A stretch of 64,000 nucleotides of DNA, taken from positions 806,001 to 870,000 of the forward strand of contig NZ_JAFIDJ010000001.1 in assembly GCF_017051705.1 (NCBI RefSeq), in the 5' to 3' direction. This document shows positions 26,583 through 37,300 of this stretch, piece by piece. Below the pieces are notes generated by a model, which was not told where the DNA came from, searched no databases, and was given only the letters and a program-made list of their open reading frames with translations. Position 1 is the first letter of the stretch, and each line of letters starts with the position of its first letter. The DNA comes from Algoriphagus lutimaris (lineage in GTDB: Bacteria; Bacteroidota; Bacteroidia; Cytophagales; Cyclobacteriaceae). A program made the position numbers and the translations under genes.

Positions 26583-27017
26583 TTATTCGCTTATAACAAT
26601 TTTTTCTATTTTGTCTCCTGCTCTGATGTCGTCAATTACATCCAACCCTTCTACCACTTTACCAAAACAAGTATGGTTTCTATCTAAGTGAGCGGTATTG
26701 TCTCTACTATGACAAATGAAGAACTGGGAACCTCCGGTATTTCTACCTGCATGAGCCATGGAGAGTACTCCTCGATCATGGTATTGATTATCTCCATCCA
26801 GTTCACATTTGATTTTATATCCGGGACCACCAGCACCATTTCCAATAGGGCAACCACCTTGGATCACGAAATTTGGAATTACTCGATGGAAAGTAAGTCC
26901 ATCATAAAATCCTTTATTTGATAAATCGATAAAATTTTGGACTGCAATAGGAGCATCCTCCTCATAGAACTCCACCTTCATGGTTCCTTTTTCAGTAATA
27001 ATTTCAGCTGTTCTCAT
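26583..27017 (-). CDS. Peptidyl-prolyl cis-trans isomerase, cyclophilin type
   Basis: A compact 144-residue cyclophilin without a signal peptide, therefore cytoplasmic. The catalytic and binding motifs F-H-R-V-I-P-N-F-V-I-Q-G-G, G-V-L-S-M-A-H-A, N-T-G-G-S-Q-F-F-I and H-L-D-R-N-H-T-C-F-G-K-V-V are intact. It assists proline isomerisation in folding. Transcribed alone with its own terminator. Confidence 0.95.
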   Translation of the reverse strand: MRTAEIITEKGTMKVEFYEEDAPIAVQNFIDLSNKGFYDGLTFHRVIPNFVIQGGCPIGNGAGGPGYKIKCELDGDNQYHDRGVLSMAHAGRNTGGSQFFICHSRDNTAHLDRNHTCFGKVVEGLDVIDDIRAGDKIEKIVISE

Positions 27018-27124
27018 TTCTTTAAGATGAATTGAAAGATATTTCTTTCTGTTTATTAAAAATCAGAATGCAAAATAAACAGATAAACTGAATAAAACCT
27101 TTAGAAATTTATGAGGAATTGGTT

Positions 27125-28735
27125 TTATAAATCAAGTGGAGTAGGTGCTCCCTTCTTGATTTCTGGGGAGGCAAAACTTTCAAATTGTCTAAAATTTTCT
27201 ACAAAAGCTTCGGCGAGTTTTTTCGCTTGGCGATCATATGCGCTTGAATCGGCCCAGGTGTTTTTGGGGTTAAGAACTTCTTTTGGAACATTCATACATT
27301 CTTGGGGTACCTCAAATCCAAAAGTTGAATGCTTCTTGTATTCAACCTGATCTAGATTCCCTTCCAGAGCAGCGGTAATCATAGCTCTGGTGTAGGCTAA
27401 TTTCATTCGAGACCCAATTCCGTATGGACCTCCTGTCCATCCTGTATTTATTAGCCAAACATTCACCTCATGTTTTTCCATTTTCTCACCAAATAGAGAA
27501 GCATATTCAGTAGGATGTAAGGGAAGGAATGCCGCTCCAAAACAGGCCGAAAATGTCAATTTAGGCTCCGTAACTCCCATTTCAGTTCCAGCTACTTTCG
27601 CGGTATACCCAGAAATGAAATGATACATTGCTTGGCTTTTATTGAGTCGGGAAATTGGAGGAATTACTCCAAATGCATCCGCAGTCAGAAAGAAGATGTT
27701 TTTTGGAATTCCCCCAATGGAAGGGTTTTGTGCATTTTGAATGTGATAAATAGGGTAGGCCGTTCTCGTGTTTTGGGTTACTTCTATATTTTGATAATCT
27801 ACCTCCCTTGTGCCGGGTTTGAATCGGGTGTTTTCTACGATGGCCCCAAATCTAATCGCATCCCAAATTTCAGGCTCTTTTTCTCTAGTTAAGTCAACCA
27901 CTTTGGCATAGCAACCTCCTTCAAAGTTAAATACAGTCGTATCTGTCCATCCATGTTCATCGTCTCCTATTAACTTCCTGTTTGGGTCTGCAGAAAGGGT
28001 AGTTTTTCCAGTACCGGATAGTCCAAAGAAAATCGCTGTATCCTCTTTTTTACCAATGTTTGCTGAACAATGCATGGATAAGATTCCCTTTTCATGAGGA
28101 AGGATAAAATTGAGAACGGAAAATATTCCTTTCTTCATTTCCCCTGCGTACCCAGTTCCTCCAATCAAAATCATCCGCTTGGTCAAATTCAGGATTGCAA
28201 AGTTGGAACTTTTAGTTCCGTCGATAGCAGGGTTTGCTTCAAAATCGGGTGCACAAATGATAGTGAAGTCAGGCTCAAAATGCTCCAACTCCTCTTTTTC
28301 GGGCCTTAAAAACATGTTATGGCAGAATAAGTTATGCCAAGCCATGGTGTTGAACACTCTTAAATTTAAACGGTGTTGAGGGTCAGCTCCCACATAGGCA
28401 TCTCTAACAAAAAGATCTTTTTCACTAAGAAAATACTTCATTTTCTGCTCCAGTAAGTCAAATTTATCTGGATCAAAAGGAATGTTAATATCTCCCCACC
28501 AAACACTATCTTTTGTTTTATCATCCAAAACAATGAAACGGTCTTTTGGAGACCTACCGGTAAATTCACCGGTATCTGCCATTAAGGCTCCGGTAGAGGT
28601 AAGAAATCCTTCTTGCCGTGCAAGTGCCATCTCAACTAATGTGGCTGTAGGAAGGTTTAAATAAACATTTCCAGAAGTATTTATTTCCATAAGTACTTTG
28701 GTTTTACTGTGTTTTTCCAGAACGGAGTCCTGCAT
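27125..28735 (-). CDS. pckA: Phosphoenolpyruvate carboxykinase (ATP)
   Basis: Converts oxaloacetate and ATP to PEP and CO2, the entry to gluconeogenesis. The ATP-type P-loop G-L-S-G-T-G-K-T-T-L-S-A-D is present, followed by the metal site L-I-G-D-D-E-H-G-W. The substrate Arg lies in F-T-G-R-S-P-K-D-R-F. Length 536 is normal. It suits growth on amino acids and peptides, which this window's peptidases would supply. A -7 element lies about 36 bp upstream of the ATG. Confidence 0.95.
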   Translation of the reverse strand: MQDSVLEKHSKTKVLMEINTSGNVYLNLPTATLVEMALARQEGFLTSTGALMADTGEFTGRSPKDRFIVLDDKTKDSVWWGDINIPFDPDKFDLLEQKMKYFLSEKDLFVRDAYVGADPQHRLNLRVFNTMAWHNLFCHNMFLRPEKEELEHFEPDFTIICAPDFEANPAIDGTKSSNFAILNLTKRMILIGGTGYAGEMKKGIFSVLNFILPHEKGILSMHCSANIGKKEDTAIFFGLSGTGKTTLSADPNRKLIGDDEHGWTDTTVFNFEGGCYAKVVDLTREKEPEIWDAIRFGAIVENTRFKPGTREVDYQNIEVTQNTRTAYPIYHIQNAQNPSIGGIPKNIFFLTADAFGVIPPISRLNKSQAMYHFISGYTAKVAGTEMGVTEPKLTFSACFGAAFLPLHPTEYASLFGEKMEKHEVNVWLINTGWTGGPYGIGSRMKLAYTRAMITAALEGNLDQVEYKKHSTFGFEVPQECMNVPKEVLNPKNTWADSSAYDRQAKKLAEAFVENFRQFESFASPEIKKGAPTPLDL

Positions 28736-28770
28736 AGAAATTTGGGTTTACAAACTGAAATAAGTCTGCC

Positions 28771-28803
28771 CAAAATTAAGCAAAAGGCTTTTAATAAAAG
28801 CAA
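28771..28803 (-). promoter_or_regulatory. Promoter of pckA
   Basis: Minus-strand TAATTTTG (28771-28778) with a TTG 22 bp upstream (28801-28803). Predicted leader is about 30 nt. Confidence 0.55.
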
Positions 28804-29016
28804 TAAAAACTGCGAAATTTGGCTTTTCAATCGATTACGAAGAAAAAACAATACTAAATTTGGTGCCTTCATAATACTCTTAAAATTTGAAAAGTAATGC
28901 GCTATATTTTTTCTTAATTCACTGGTTTTGAATCGTTCATTGTATAAAGATTCTTGGTAAAAAGACATAAAATCGTTTATCATTGTAAATTAAATATTCA
29001 CCCAAATAATTAACTC

Positions 29017-30579
29017 TTGGAAAAACAACTAACTCCGGAATTTGAAGGGCCAACAGTTTTTGGTCATCCTAAAGGTCTGATGACTCTTTTCTTTACTGAA
29101 ATGTGGGAGCGATTTAGCTATTATGGCATGAGAGCATTGCTCATATTATTCATGACCAAAACAATCGCAGATGGCGGGTTAGGATTTGATGATACCACTT
29201 CTGGAGCAATTTACGGTTTATATACCATGGGGGTATATTTATTGGCTCTTCCTGGAGGTTGGTTGGCAGATCGTCTCTTCGGTCTAAAAAAGTCTGTTTG
29301 GTATGGTGGGATTATTATTGCCATTGGGCATTTTATGATGGCTGTTCCTGGAGTGGCAGCCTTGATAAATGGAGCCCATGAAGCCAAAACCCAATTGACC
29401 ACCTTGGATACTTCTACCTTCTTTCTTGGATTGATCTTGATTGTATTAGGTACTGGACTACTAAAACCAAATATCAGTTCTATTGTAGGTCAATTGTATC
29501 CAAAAGGAAGTACTAAAAGGGATGCTGGTTTTTCCATTTTTTACATGGGAATTAACTTAGGAGGCTTTATTGCACCGATTGCTTGTGGAACCTTGGCCAC
29601 TTATGATATGCACTTAGGCTTTGGTTTGGCAGGTTTTGGAATGGTTTTGGGCTTGATTCAATATAAATTAACTGCTAAAAACATTGAAGGATATGGAGAA
29701 GCACCTGTTGCAGAAATACCTTCAGAAGTAGAACGTCAAAAAAAGTTGAAATCATCTATCACTTGGATTGGAGTAGGTTTAGTGGCTATTTTAACCGTGC
29801 TGTTTATGGGGGTGATTCCTATTAATGTTTCTGCAATCGCTAGTGCTTCTGGAACCGTCATCGCCTTGGTTGCATTTGGTTATTTAGGCTATGTAATTGC
29901 ATTTGGTGGACTGAGTAAGTCAGATAAAAATAAAGTTGGGGTTATCGCAATTCTATTTCTTTTTTCAGCCATGTTCTGGTCTGGCTTTGAGCAAGCAGGG
30001 TCTACCTTGAATTTATTTGGAGAGCGATTTACGGATAGAACCGTATTAGGATGGGAAATACCAGCAAGTTATTTCCAGTCAATTAACTCACTTTTCATTA
30101 TCATTTTTGCTCCTTTTTTTGGTGCTCTTTGGGTTTGGTTGGGAAGAAGAAATTTAGAGCCTAGTTCTCCTTTGAAATTCACCTTTGGATTGTTGTTGTT
30201 GGGCTTGGGATTCTTTGTCATGTATTTTGCAGCTAAGATTGCTGCTTCAGGTGATTTAGCTGCTCCTACTTGGTTAATCATGACCTATTTACTTCATACC
30301 TTTGGGGAATTGAGTTTATCTCCTGTGGGCTTAAGTTTGGTTACCAAGCTTGCTCCAAATGGATATGGTGGTCAGATGATGGGGATTTGGTTCCTCTCTG
30401 TAGCCTTGGGTAATCTGATTGCAGGTCTAATTGCAGGAGAAGCCAGTGGTGGTTCCGAAGAAGCCCTTGCCAATATGCCAGATCAATATTTATTGATTGT
30501 ATATACTGTGGTAGGTTCAGCTGTACTCTTGTTTTTACTGAAACCAATCATCAGAAAAATGATGGGGGAGGTTCATTAA
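29017..30579 (+). CDS. POT/PTR2-family proton-dependent oligopeptide transporter
   Basis: A 520-residue major-facilitator transporter that imports di- and tripeptides with protons. The diagnostic E-M-W-E-R-F-S-Y-Y-G-M-R-A motif on helix 1 and the PTR2 signature F-Y-M-G-I-N-L-G-G-F-I-A-P are both present. The start is a TTG (29017); the next ATG (29080) would remove the conserved pre-helix segment. It probably takes up products of the exported peptidases. Between it and pckA (28736-29016) I see only pckA promoter elements and AT-rich sequence. Confidence 0.9.
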   Translation: MEKQLTPEFEGPTVFGHPKGLMTLFFTEMWERFSYYGMRALLILFMTKTIADGGLGFDDTTSGAIYGLYTMGVYLLALPGGWLADRLFGLKKSVWYGGIIIAIGHFMMAVPGVAALINGAHEAKTQLTTLDTSTFFLGLILIVLGTGLLKPNISSIVGQLYPKGSTKRDAGFSIFYMGINLGGFIAPIACGTLATYDMHLGFGLAGFGMVLGLIQYKLTAKNIEGYGEAPVAEIPSEVERQKKLKSSITWIGVGLVAILTVLFMGVIPINVSAIASASGTVIALVAFGYLGYVIAFGGLSKSDKNKVGVIAILFLFSAMFWSGFEQAGSTLNLFGERFTDRTVLGWEIPASYFQSINSLFIIIFAPFFGALWVWLGRRNLEPSSPLKFTFGLLLLGLGFFVMYFAAKIAASGDLAAPTWLIMTYLLHTFGELSLSPVGLSLVTKLAPNGYGGQMMGIWFLSVALGNLIAGLIAGEASGGSEEALANMPDQYLLIVYTVVGSAVLLFLLKPIIRKMMGEVH

Positions 30580-30597
30580 TTCAATGAATTATTTCAT

Positions 30598-30633
30598 AAA
30601 AAAAGGGAAGTCAAGTCAGACTTCCCTTTTTTT
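30598..30633. terminator. Bidirectional terminator between POT transporter and amidohydrolase
   Basis: Long stem of AAAAAAAGGGAAGTC and complement (30598-30612/30619-30633) with a 6-nt loop. It serves both converging genes, and its right arm overlaps the amidohydrolase stop codon region. Confidence 0.9.
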
Positions 30634-32053
30634 ATTTTTCTTTCTCTGAAACCCAGGACTTGATTTCTTTAAGCATTTGATCCAATTGATTTCTATCTAG
30701 AAATTCACCACTTTTTATTACATCCTGAATGGATAAGGTAGCTGTAATATCCTCCAAAGGATTTTTTTCCAAGAGAATTAAATTCGCTTTTTTGCCAACT
30801 TCTACGCTCCCAAACTCTTCTTCTAAACCAAAGTATTCTGGACCATTGATGATAGAAGCTTCTAATGCCTCTCTAGGACTTAGTCCATATTTGACAAGTT
30901 GTTGGAGTTCCAAATGAATAGCCAAACCAGGGAAATCATAAGTATTCAAATACCCGGCATCTGTTCCTGCATAGATTTTCATTCCTGACTCTTTTACCAA
31001 AGGGATTAAATTTGCTGTAGCTTCAAAATTATCCTTTCGATTCTGTTTGTCCTCTGGAGTATCATTGGCCATCCTTTCAATACGCCATTGATAACTCTCT
31101 TTCAATTTGGGACCTAAATAATGGAGGATGGTATCTTCGGCAAAATTATGTTCATCCAGATAAGCAATATTGGAGCTAATCAATAGAGTAGGGACCACTC
31201 CTGTTCCTTGTTGAGCCAATAGTTTAAATTTTGCCAAGGTGACGGAGTCATCTCTGCTTTCTGCTTGTAGCTTAGCAGCATCTACCGCACTCATGGTGCC
31301 ATTTCCTCGGGCTTTGCTGATTTCTTCTTCAAATGGAGTAGTCATTCGCATTAAATAACCCAAATGTTCTACCGTCTTTTGTCCAGCTTTGGAAACTTGG
31401 TCAATGGTCAAAGCAGTAGGAATATGACCTGATACGCTCCAACCTTTTGCAGTAGCTTTTTTGACAGCTTCCAGAAAAAGCTCAGGTTGTAAGGTGTTAT
31501 CAGTAATCTTGATAAAATCTACCTTCAATTTTTCCAAGGAGTCTAAGGCAAGTTCTAATTCTTCCTCAGTGCCGATTTCCAGATCTCCTGGCCAAATGGA
31601 TTCTATCCCTTCTAATTTGGGACCAGAGGTGAGAATTTTAGGGCCAATCCGTTGGCCATTGTTGATTTCATCCCTCCATTTTAAAACCTCTAAACTGATA
31701 TCTCCTGCTGCATCTCTTACGGTAGTAACCCCAAAAGTTAAATAAAGAGGTAAAAGCTGCTCGTTTTCATCGATGTATTCCGCACCTCCAAAGTGGACAT
31801 GGTTATCCCAAAGACCAGGCATAAGAAACTTACCCCCTCCATCTACTTGGGTTTTGCTTCGAAATTTTTGAGAGAGTTCATTTCCCCCTACTTCCAAAAT
31901 GGAATCTCCTTGTATAGCTACAAATTGATTTGGAATAGTTTCACCATTTTTAACATCAATGATAGTGACATTACTGATCAAAAGATCTGTTTCTTTTTTG
32001 CTTTCGCAAGCTGCGAAAGTAAGCGCAGCGAATAGATAATAATTAAACTTCAT
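30632..32053 (-). CDS. Exported amidohydrolase-family lipoprotein (imidazolonepropionase/prolidase-like)
   Basis: A 473-residue metal-dependent hydrolase with lipoprotein signal (MKFNYYLFAALTFAAC, Cys16). The first metal pair is in L-W-D-N-H-V-H-F-G-G. Further ligands are V-S-G-H-I-P, V-E-H-L-G-Y and the final G-T-D-A-G-Y. The C-terminal G-S-V-E-V-G-K-K-A-N-L-I-L-L-E-K-N-P-L closes the composite beta domain. Related secreted enzymes cleave Xaa-Pro or N-acyl dipeptides, but the substrate is not readable. It is the second gene of a TetR-amidohydrolase unit (3-bp gap). Confidence 0.87.
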   Translation of the reverse strand: MKFNYYLFAALTFAACESKKETDLLISNVTIIDVKNGETIPNQFVAIQGDSILEVGGNELSQKFRSKTQVDGGGKFLMPGLWDNHVHFGGAEYIDENEQLLPLYLTFGVTTVRDAAGDISLEVLKWRDEINNGQRIGPKILTSGPKLEGIESIWPGDLEIGTEEELELALDSLEKLKVDFIKITDNTLQPELFLEAVKKATAKGWSVSGHIPTALTIDQVSKAGQKTVEHLGYLMRMTTPFEEEISKARGNGTMSAVDAAKLQAESRDDSVTLAKFKLLAQQGTGVVPTLLISSNIAYLDEHNFAEDTILHYLGPKLKESYQWRIERMANDTPEDKQNRKDNFEATANLIPLVKESGMKIYAGTDAGYLNTYDFPGLAIHLELQQLVKYGLSPREALEASIINGPEYFGLEEEFGSVEVGKKANLILLEKNPLEDITATLSIQDVIKSGEFLDRNQLDQMLKEIKSWVSEKEK

Positions 32054-32056
32054 GGG

Positions 32057-32755
32057 TTAGAATAAGGATCCTTGAACTGTGACTGGCTTAACTGCCTGAA
32101 TGGTACCTCTGAGCATGTCTTGTAATAATTTCTGAAATCCAGGTTGCCAATTGGAAGGACTTATTTTGATTTCTTTTCCTTCATATTCAATTGGTCCCAT
32201 CATCTTTTCATAACCAATGATCATACTCCAAACGGTGTAGAAAGTGATTTCTGGCTGTAACTCAGGTCTGATACTACCATCTTTAATTCCCTGGCTCACC
32301 ATCATGACACCAATTTTGGCTGGTTCATGGTGGATTTCAAGTAGTTTTTGGAAATGGATAGAATCTAAAATCAATGGATTGATCTGATCTTTGGTTTCAG
32401 GATTATTATATTTTTTCATTAAATCCAGAAAGTTCAAAATAGAATCATAATATACTTGGTTGGCTTTGGCAAATGCTGGAATCCTCACTACCAATTCACT
32501 TAGCATCTCTAGTCCATTTTTACCTTTGGTTCGGTATATTTCCCGGAATTCATCTTTAAATTGATCGAAAGCCTTTTTGGTTAAGGCCATAAAAAGGTCT
32601 TCTTTATTCTTGTAATAAAAATAGGTCAATCCTTTGCTGATCCCCGCAGTCTTTGCCACATCTTCCATTCGAGTTGCTTGAAAGCCTTTGCTCGTAAAAA
32701 GTGATACAGCAGCGTCTAAGATTAGTTTTTCTTTATTTGTTTTTTCTCCGGCCAT
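32057..32755 (-). CDS. TetR/AcrR-family transcriptional regulator
   Basis: The DNA-binding helix-turn-helix occupies residues 8-55 (A-A-V-S-L-F-T-S-K-G-F-Q-A-T-R-M-E-D-V-A and G-I-S-K-G-L-T-Y-F-Y-Y-K-N-K-E-D-L). A roughly 170-residue ligand-binding domain follows. It is first in a two-gene unit with the amidohydrolase 3 bp downstream, so it may autoregulate both; the ligand is unknown. Confidence 0.9.
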   Translation of the reverse strand: MAGEKTNKEKLILDAAVSLFTSKGFQATRMEDVAKTAGISKGLTYFYYKNKEDLFMALTKKAFDQFKDEFREIYRTKGKNGLEMLSELVVRIPAFAKANQVYYDSILNFLDLMKKYNNPETKDQINPLILDSIHFQKLLEIHHEPAKIGVMMVSQGIKDGSIRPELQPEITFYTVWSMIIGYEKMMGPIEYEGKEIKISPSNWQPGFQKLLQDMLRGTIQAVKPVTVQGSLF

Positions 32756-32786
32756 GGGTAAATTTTTAGAGTTCTTTACAAGTAAT

Positions 32787-32794
32787 CAAAGGTA
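32787..32794 (-). promoter_or_regulatory. -7 element of the TetR-amidohydrolase unit
   Basis: Minus-strand TACCTTTG about 32 bp upstream of the TetR start. No -33 element at standard spacing. Confidence 0.5.
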
Positions 32795-32850
32795 TTAAAC
32801 TCCGGTCAAAAACACCCTGTGGATTGAATTATATTTTAGGATGAATTCAT

Positions 32851-32887
32851 AAAAAAAGGCCTTAAAGTTAATTTTAAAGCCTTTTTT
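32851..32887 (-). terminator. Terminator after tyrS
   Basis: Imperfect stem (AAAAAAAGGC...GCCTTTTTT with one internal mismatch) and a minus-strand T-tract, 20 bp beyond the tyrS stop. Confidence 0.75.
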
Positions 32888-32906
32888 ATTTCTGACTGAG
32901 GGTCAA

Positions 32907-34199
32907 TTACTTGATTTCCACGATGTAATAATTTTTCTTTCCTTTTTGAACTAGCAAGTATTTTCCTTGCAATAATTCGAAAGAAATTACTCCATTGGGA
33001 TCTGCGATTTTCTCCTTGTTGATACTAACTCCTCCTCCTTGAATCATTTTTCTTGCTTCTCCTTTAGAGCTGAAAATTACTCCTTGGCTTGGCTCCCCAA
33101 AAAGGTCTAAAACAGATTCTAATCCTTCAAACTCACTTTTGCTAATCTGTACCTGAGGCACTCCATCGAATACTTGTAGGAAAGTCCGTTCATCTAAAGA
33201 GGCCAAGTCTTCTGTGGATGATTTTCCGAAAAGGATAGCCGAGGCTTTCACTGCCATTTCAAAATCCTCTTTACTATGAACCATAATGGTTACGTTCTTA
33301 GCGATTTCCTTCTGGAGAATTCTCAAATGGGGGGCTTCTTGATGCTCTTTTTCCAAACCTTTAATATTTGCTTGGTCCAAAGTGGTGAAGATTCGAATGT
33401 ATTTAGATGCATCTTCATCCGAGACATTCAACCAGAATTGGTAGAAGGCATATGGAGATGTTTTCTCGGGATCTAACCAAACAGATCCTCCTTCCGTTTT
33501 ACCAAATTTGGTTCCATCTGCTTTGGTAATCAATGGAACAGTCAATGCATAAGCACTTCCTCCTCCCATTCTTCTGATCAGTTCTGTTCCAGTTACAATA
33601 TTTCCCCATTGATCAGAACCACCTAATTGGATGGAGCAATTCCTATTTTTCCAAAGATGATAAAAGTCGTAACCTTGGATTAATTGGTAGCTGAATTCAG
33701 TAAAAGAAAGTCCATTACCATCCTCCAACCTTCTTTTTACAGAGTCTTTAGACATCATGTAATTTACCGTGATGTGCTTTCCTACATCTCTGATAAACTC
33801 CAAAAAGCTAAATTGGGACATCCAGTCGTAGTTGTTAACCAACTCAGCTTTATTTTCTGTTGCCCCGGAAAAATCTAAAAACTTTGAAAGTTGGGCCTTA
33901 ATGCAAGATACGTTATGATCTAAAGTTTCCTTATTTAAGAGGTTTCGTTCTGCAGATTTAAATGAAGGGTCTCCGATCATTCCAGTGGCGCCACCTACCA
34001 ATGCAAATGGTTTATGGCCAGCTCTTTGGAAATGAAGTAGGGTCATTACCCCAACCAAGTGACCAATATGTAATGAATCAGCAGTAGGGTCGAAACCAAG
34101 GTATGCAGAAGCCATCCCTTTCGCTAGGTGTTCTTCTAATTCGGGAGTCATATCCTGAAGCATTCCTCTCCAACGCAATTCTTCTATAAATGAATTCAT
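32907..34199 (-). CDS. tyrS: Tyrosyl-tRNA synthetase
   Basis: Start set at the ATG ending at 34199 ([16 protein letters not shown]), about 27 bp downstream of a -7 element; a start at 34268 would be upstream of it. Class I synthetase: HIGH-type motif [15 protein letters not shown]-type loop K-F-G-K-T-E-G-G, tyrosine pocket Y-Q-L-I-Q-G-Y-D-F and [10 protein letters not shown]. The C-terminal S4-like RNA-binding domain (about 350-430) is complete. Confidence 0.95.
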   Translation of the reverse strand: MNSFIEELRWRGMLQDMTPELEEHLAKGMASAYLGFDPTADSLHIGHLVGVMTLLHFQRAGHKPFALVGGATGMIGDPSFKSAERNLLNKETLDHNVSCIKAQLSKFLDFSGATENKAELVNNYDWMSQFSFLEFIRDVGKHITVNYMMSKDSVKRRLEDGNGLSFTEFSYQLIQGYDFYHLWKNRNCSIQLGGSDQWGNIVTGTELIRRMGGGSAYALTVPLITKADGTKFGKTEGGSVWLDPEKTSPYAFYQFWLNVSDEDASKYIRIFTTLDQANIKGLEKEHQEAPHLRILQKEIAKNVTIMVHSKEDFEMAVKASAILFGKSSTEDLASLDERTFLQVFDGVPQVQISKSEFEGLESVLDLFGEPSQGVIFSSKGEARKMIQGGGVSINKEKIADPNGVISFELLQGKYLLVQKGKKNYYIVEIK

Positions 34200-34225
34200 C
34201 GATGTCTTGTGATTTTTTCGAGTCG

Positions 34226-34233
34226 CAAATATA
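34226..34233 (-). promoter_or_regulatory. -7 element of tyrS
   Basis: Minus-strand TATATTTG. Predicted leader of about 20 nt to the ATG at 34199. Confidence 0.6.
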
Positions 34234-34390
34234 GCTTTCCTAAGGGAAGCATGGAAGCAAAGATCCATTGTTTACCTAATTTTGAGAAAATTGAATTAGC
34301 CTAGATTTATATAAATCTTCTTCCAATCAAAATATCCTTCCGAAATTAGAGCTTAATTTTACTTACTTTCAGGCAAACAATACTTTATTT

Positions 34391-37300
34391 ATGAGATCGT
34401 TAGTTAGTTCTTTTGTTTCCTTATTATTCATTCTAGTAGGAAATCTTTCTTTTGCCCAATCTACCCCTCAATGGATGAGGTACCCAGCAATTTCTCCAGA
34501 TGGGTCTCAAATTGCATTTACTTTTAAGGGAGACTTATACTTAGTTTCCAGTTTGGGTGGAAAAGCTCAACAAATTACCTTTCATGAGGCCCATGATTAC
34601 AAGCCTGTTTGGAGTAAGGATGGAAAACAAATTGCTTTTGCATCTGACCGTTATGGAAACTTTGATGTATTTCTTATGGACGCTACTGGAGGTCCAGCAA
34701 CCCGCCTGACTTACCATTCCAATGATGAACAGCCATTTGACTTTAGTGCGGATGACCAGAATGTAATTTTTGGGGCTACGAGAATGGATATTGCCGAGCA
34801 TCGCCAATATCCTACTGGCTCACAGCCTGAATTGTATCAAGTGCCAAGAAAATCTGGTAGAGTGGATCAAATCTGGACGATTCCTGCGGAATATGTACAG
34901 ACTAATAAAGATGGCAGTAAGTTGATTTACCATGATAAAAAAGGTGGGGAAAATGAATGGAGAAAACACCATCAATCAGGCATTGCCCGAGATATTTGGA
35001 TGTATGATCGCAATTCCAATTCCCATACCATGCTCACTTCATTTTATGGAGAAGATAGAAACCCGGTTTTCTCACCGGATGAATCTGAAATTTATTATTT
35101 GAGTGAAGCCAATGGAAGTTTCAATGTTTTTTCCATGCCGGTATCTGATCCTTCAAAATCCATTGCGCTTACCAACTTTGAAGGCTTTCCTGTTCGTTTC
35201 CTTACTATTTCTGATTCAGGTCTAATGAGTTTCGGTTATGACGGAGAGCTATATACAATGGCCATAGGGGGAAGTCCTAAAAAATTGGAAGTGAGTATTC
35301 AGACTCAGGCTATTAGTAATCCCGATAATTTTATTGCCATCAATGGTGGAGTAAGGGAAATGGTCATTTCTCCAAATGGAAAAGAAATTGCATTCATTGC
35401 CAGAGGTGAAGTATTTGTTACTTCAGTGGACGGTTCTCTGACAAAGAGAATTACGAATACTCCAGAACAAGAAAGCTTCTTGGAATTTTCTCCCGATGGA
35501 AAATCTGTTATTTATTCTAGCGAACGAGATGGAAAATGGAGCATTTACCAAAGTAAGAAGGTAAGAGATGAAGAACCTTTTTTCTATGCATCCACACATT
35601 TAACTGAAGAACCTTTAATCAGTCTAGATCAAGATGCCTATGAAGGTAAATTCTCACCTGATGGAAAGAAAATTGCCTATGTAGAAGGAAGAAGAACCCT
35701 GAAAGTAATGGATCTTGCTTCTAAAGAAACAGTGACTTTAATGACTCCTGAAGAGCTCTTCCATATGAGAGACGGGGATCAATATTACACTTGGTCTCCA
35801 GATAGCAAATGGTTATTGGCTACTTATAGACCTACCATGGCCAATTCGGAGGTCGTGCTGTTGGATGCAACCGGAGCCCAGAAAATGAAGAATCTAACCA
35901 GGAGTGGGTATGGGGATAATTCTGCCACTTGGGTCAATGGAGGAAAACAAATGCTCTGGTTTTCAAATAGAGATGGGATGAGAAGTTATGCCACCAGTGG
36001 TAGAAGCCAAGATGATGTTTATTCCATGTTTTTTGATAAAGAGGCTTGGGATAAATTCACGATGTCCAAAGAAGATTTTGATTTGATGAAAGAGATCGAA
36101 AAGTCAAATAAAAAAGAGGAAGAAGGAGATAAATCGAAATCTGATAAGAAGGATGATAAAAAAGTGGAAGACATCATGTTTGACTGGGAAGGTCTGGAAG
36201 AAAGGAAAGCAAGGTTGACTATTCATTCATCCAATCTAGGAGATGCAGTGTTATCCAAAGATGGGGAGAAGCTGTTTTATTTGACCAGTTTTGAAAAAGG
36301 CATGAATCTATGGAGTACAAATCTCCGCACCAAAGAAACCAAACAAGAGATTGCATTGGATGCAAGTTATGGAAGCTTGATGTGGGATAAAGACCTGAAG
36401 AATTTGTTTCTTTTATCCAATGGAAGCATTTCAAAGATTGACCCTGAGTCGATGAAAAAGGAAAATGTAAAGATTTCAGGAGAGATGACTTATGACTCCA
36501 ATGCTGAAAGAGAATATATGTTTGAGCATATTTGGCTGCGAACGAAAGGGATTTTTTATACTCCAGATATGCATGGAGTGGATTGGGATGCAGCAAAAGT
36601 GGCTTATGAGAAGTATCTTCCAAGCATTGGGAACAGTTACGAATTTGCAGAAATGATTTCTGAGATGATCGGGGAATTGAATGTTTCTCATGCTGGTGCG
36701 CGTTATTCCAGAAGTATTTCAATGGCAGACGAAACTGCTTCACTAGGGGTGTTTTGGGATTATGAGTTTGAAGGAGATGGAGTGAAGATTGAGGAAGTAA
36801 TTGCAGGCGGTCCATTGGACAAAGCAGATTTGAGTATCAAACCAGGTATGGTGATTCAAAAAATTGACGGAGTTACCATTTCAGCTGATCAGGATTTTGC
36901 CAAATTCCTAAATAGGAAAGCAGATAAGTTTACTCTTTTAGAAGTAGTAGATCCATCTTCAGGTAGTAGTCAGCAAGTTACCATTAAGCCAATTTCTCTT
37001 CGAGAAGAGAATCAGTTGCTATACAAGCGTTGGGTGAAGAAGAACCAAGAGGAGGTAACTGAAGCGAGTGATGGTAAACTTGGTTATGTACATATTCCAG
37101 GAATGAGTGATGGACCTTATAGAAATGTATATGAAGAAATGATGGGGAAATACCACGATACAGAAGGAGTAATTGTGGATACAAGGTTTAATGGAGGAGG
37201 AGATTTGGTGGCTGATTTGGCAATGTTTTTTACAGGTGAAAAGTTTCTTACCTATGCCACAGAAGACAGAGATGTAGGATATGAACCTACTGCAAGATGG

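Noticed and set aside
28681-28983. 100-residue open frame on the minus strand overlapping the pckA start
   Set aside because: It overlaps the pckA promoter and start, has no recognisable domain and a low-complexity composition. It is a shadow of the promoter region.
36219-36815. 198-residue frame antisense to the tricorn-like gene
   Set aside because: Composition is that of reverse-translated coding sequence (His/Ser/Leu-rich); no motif or start signal.
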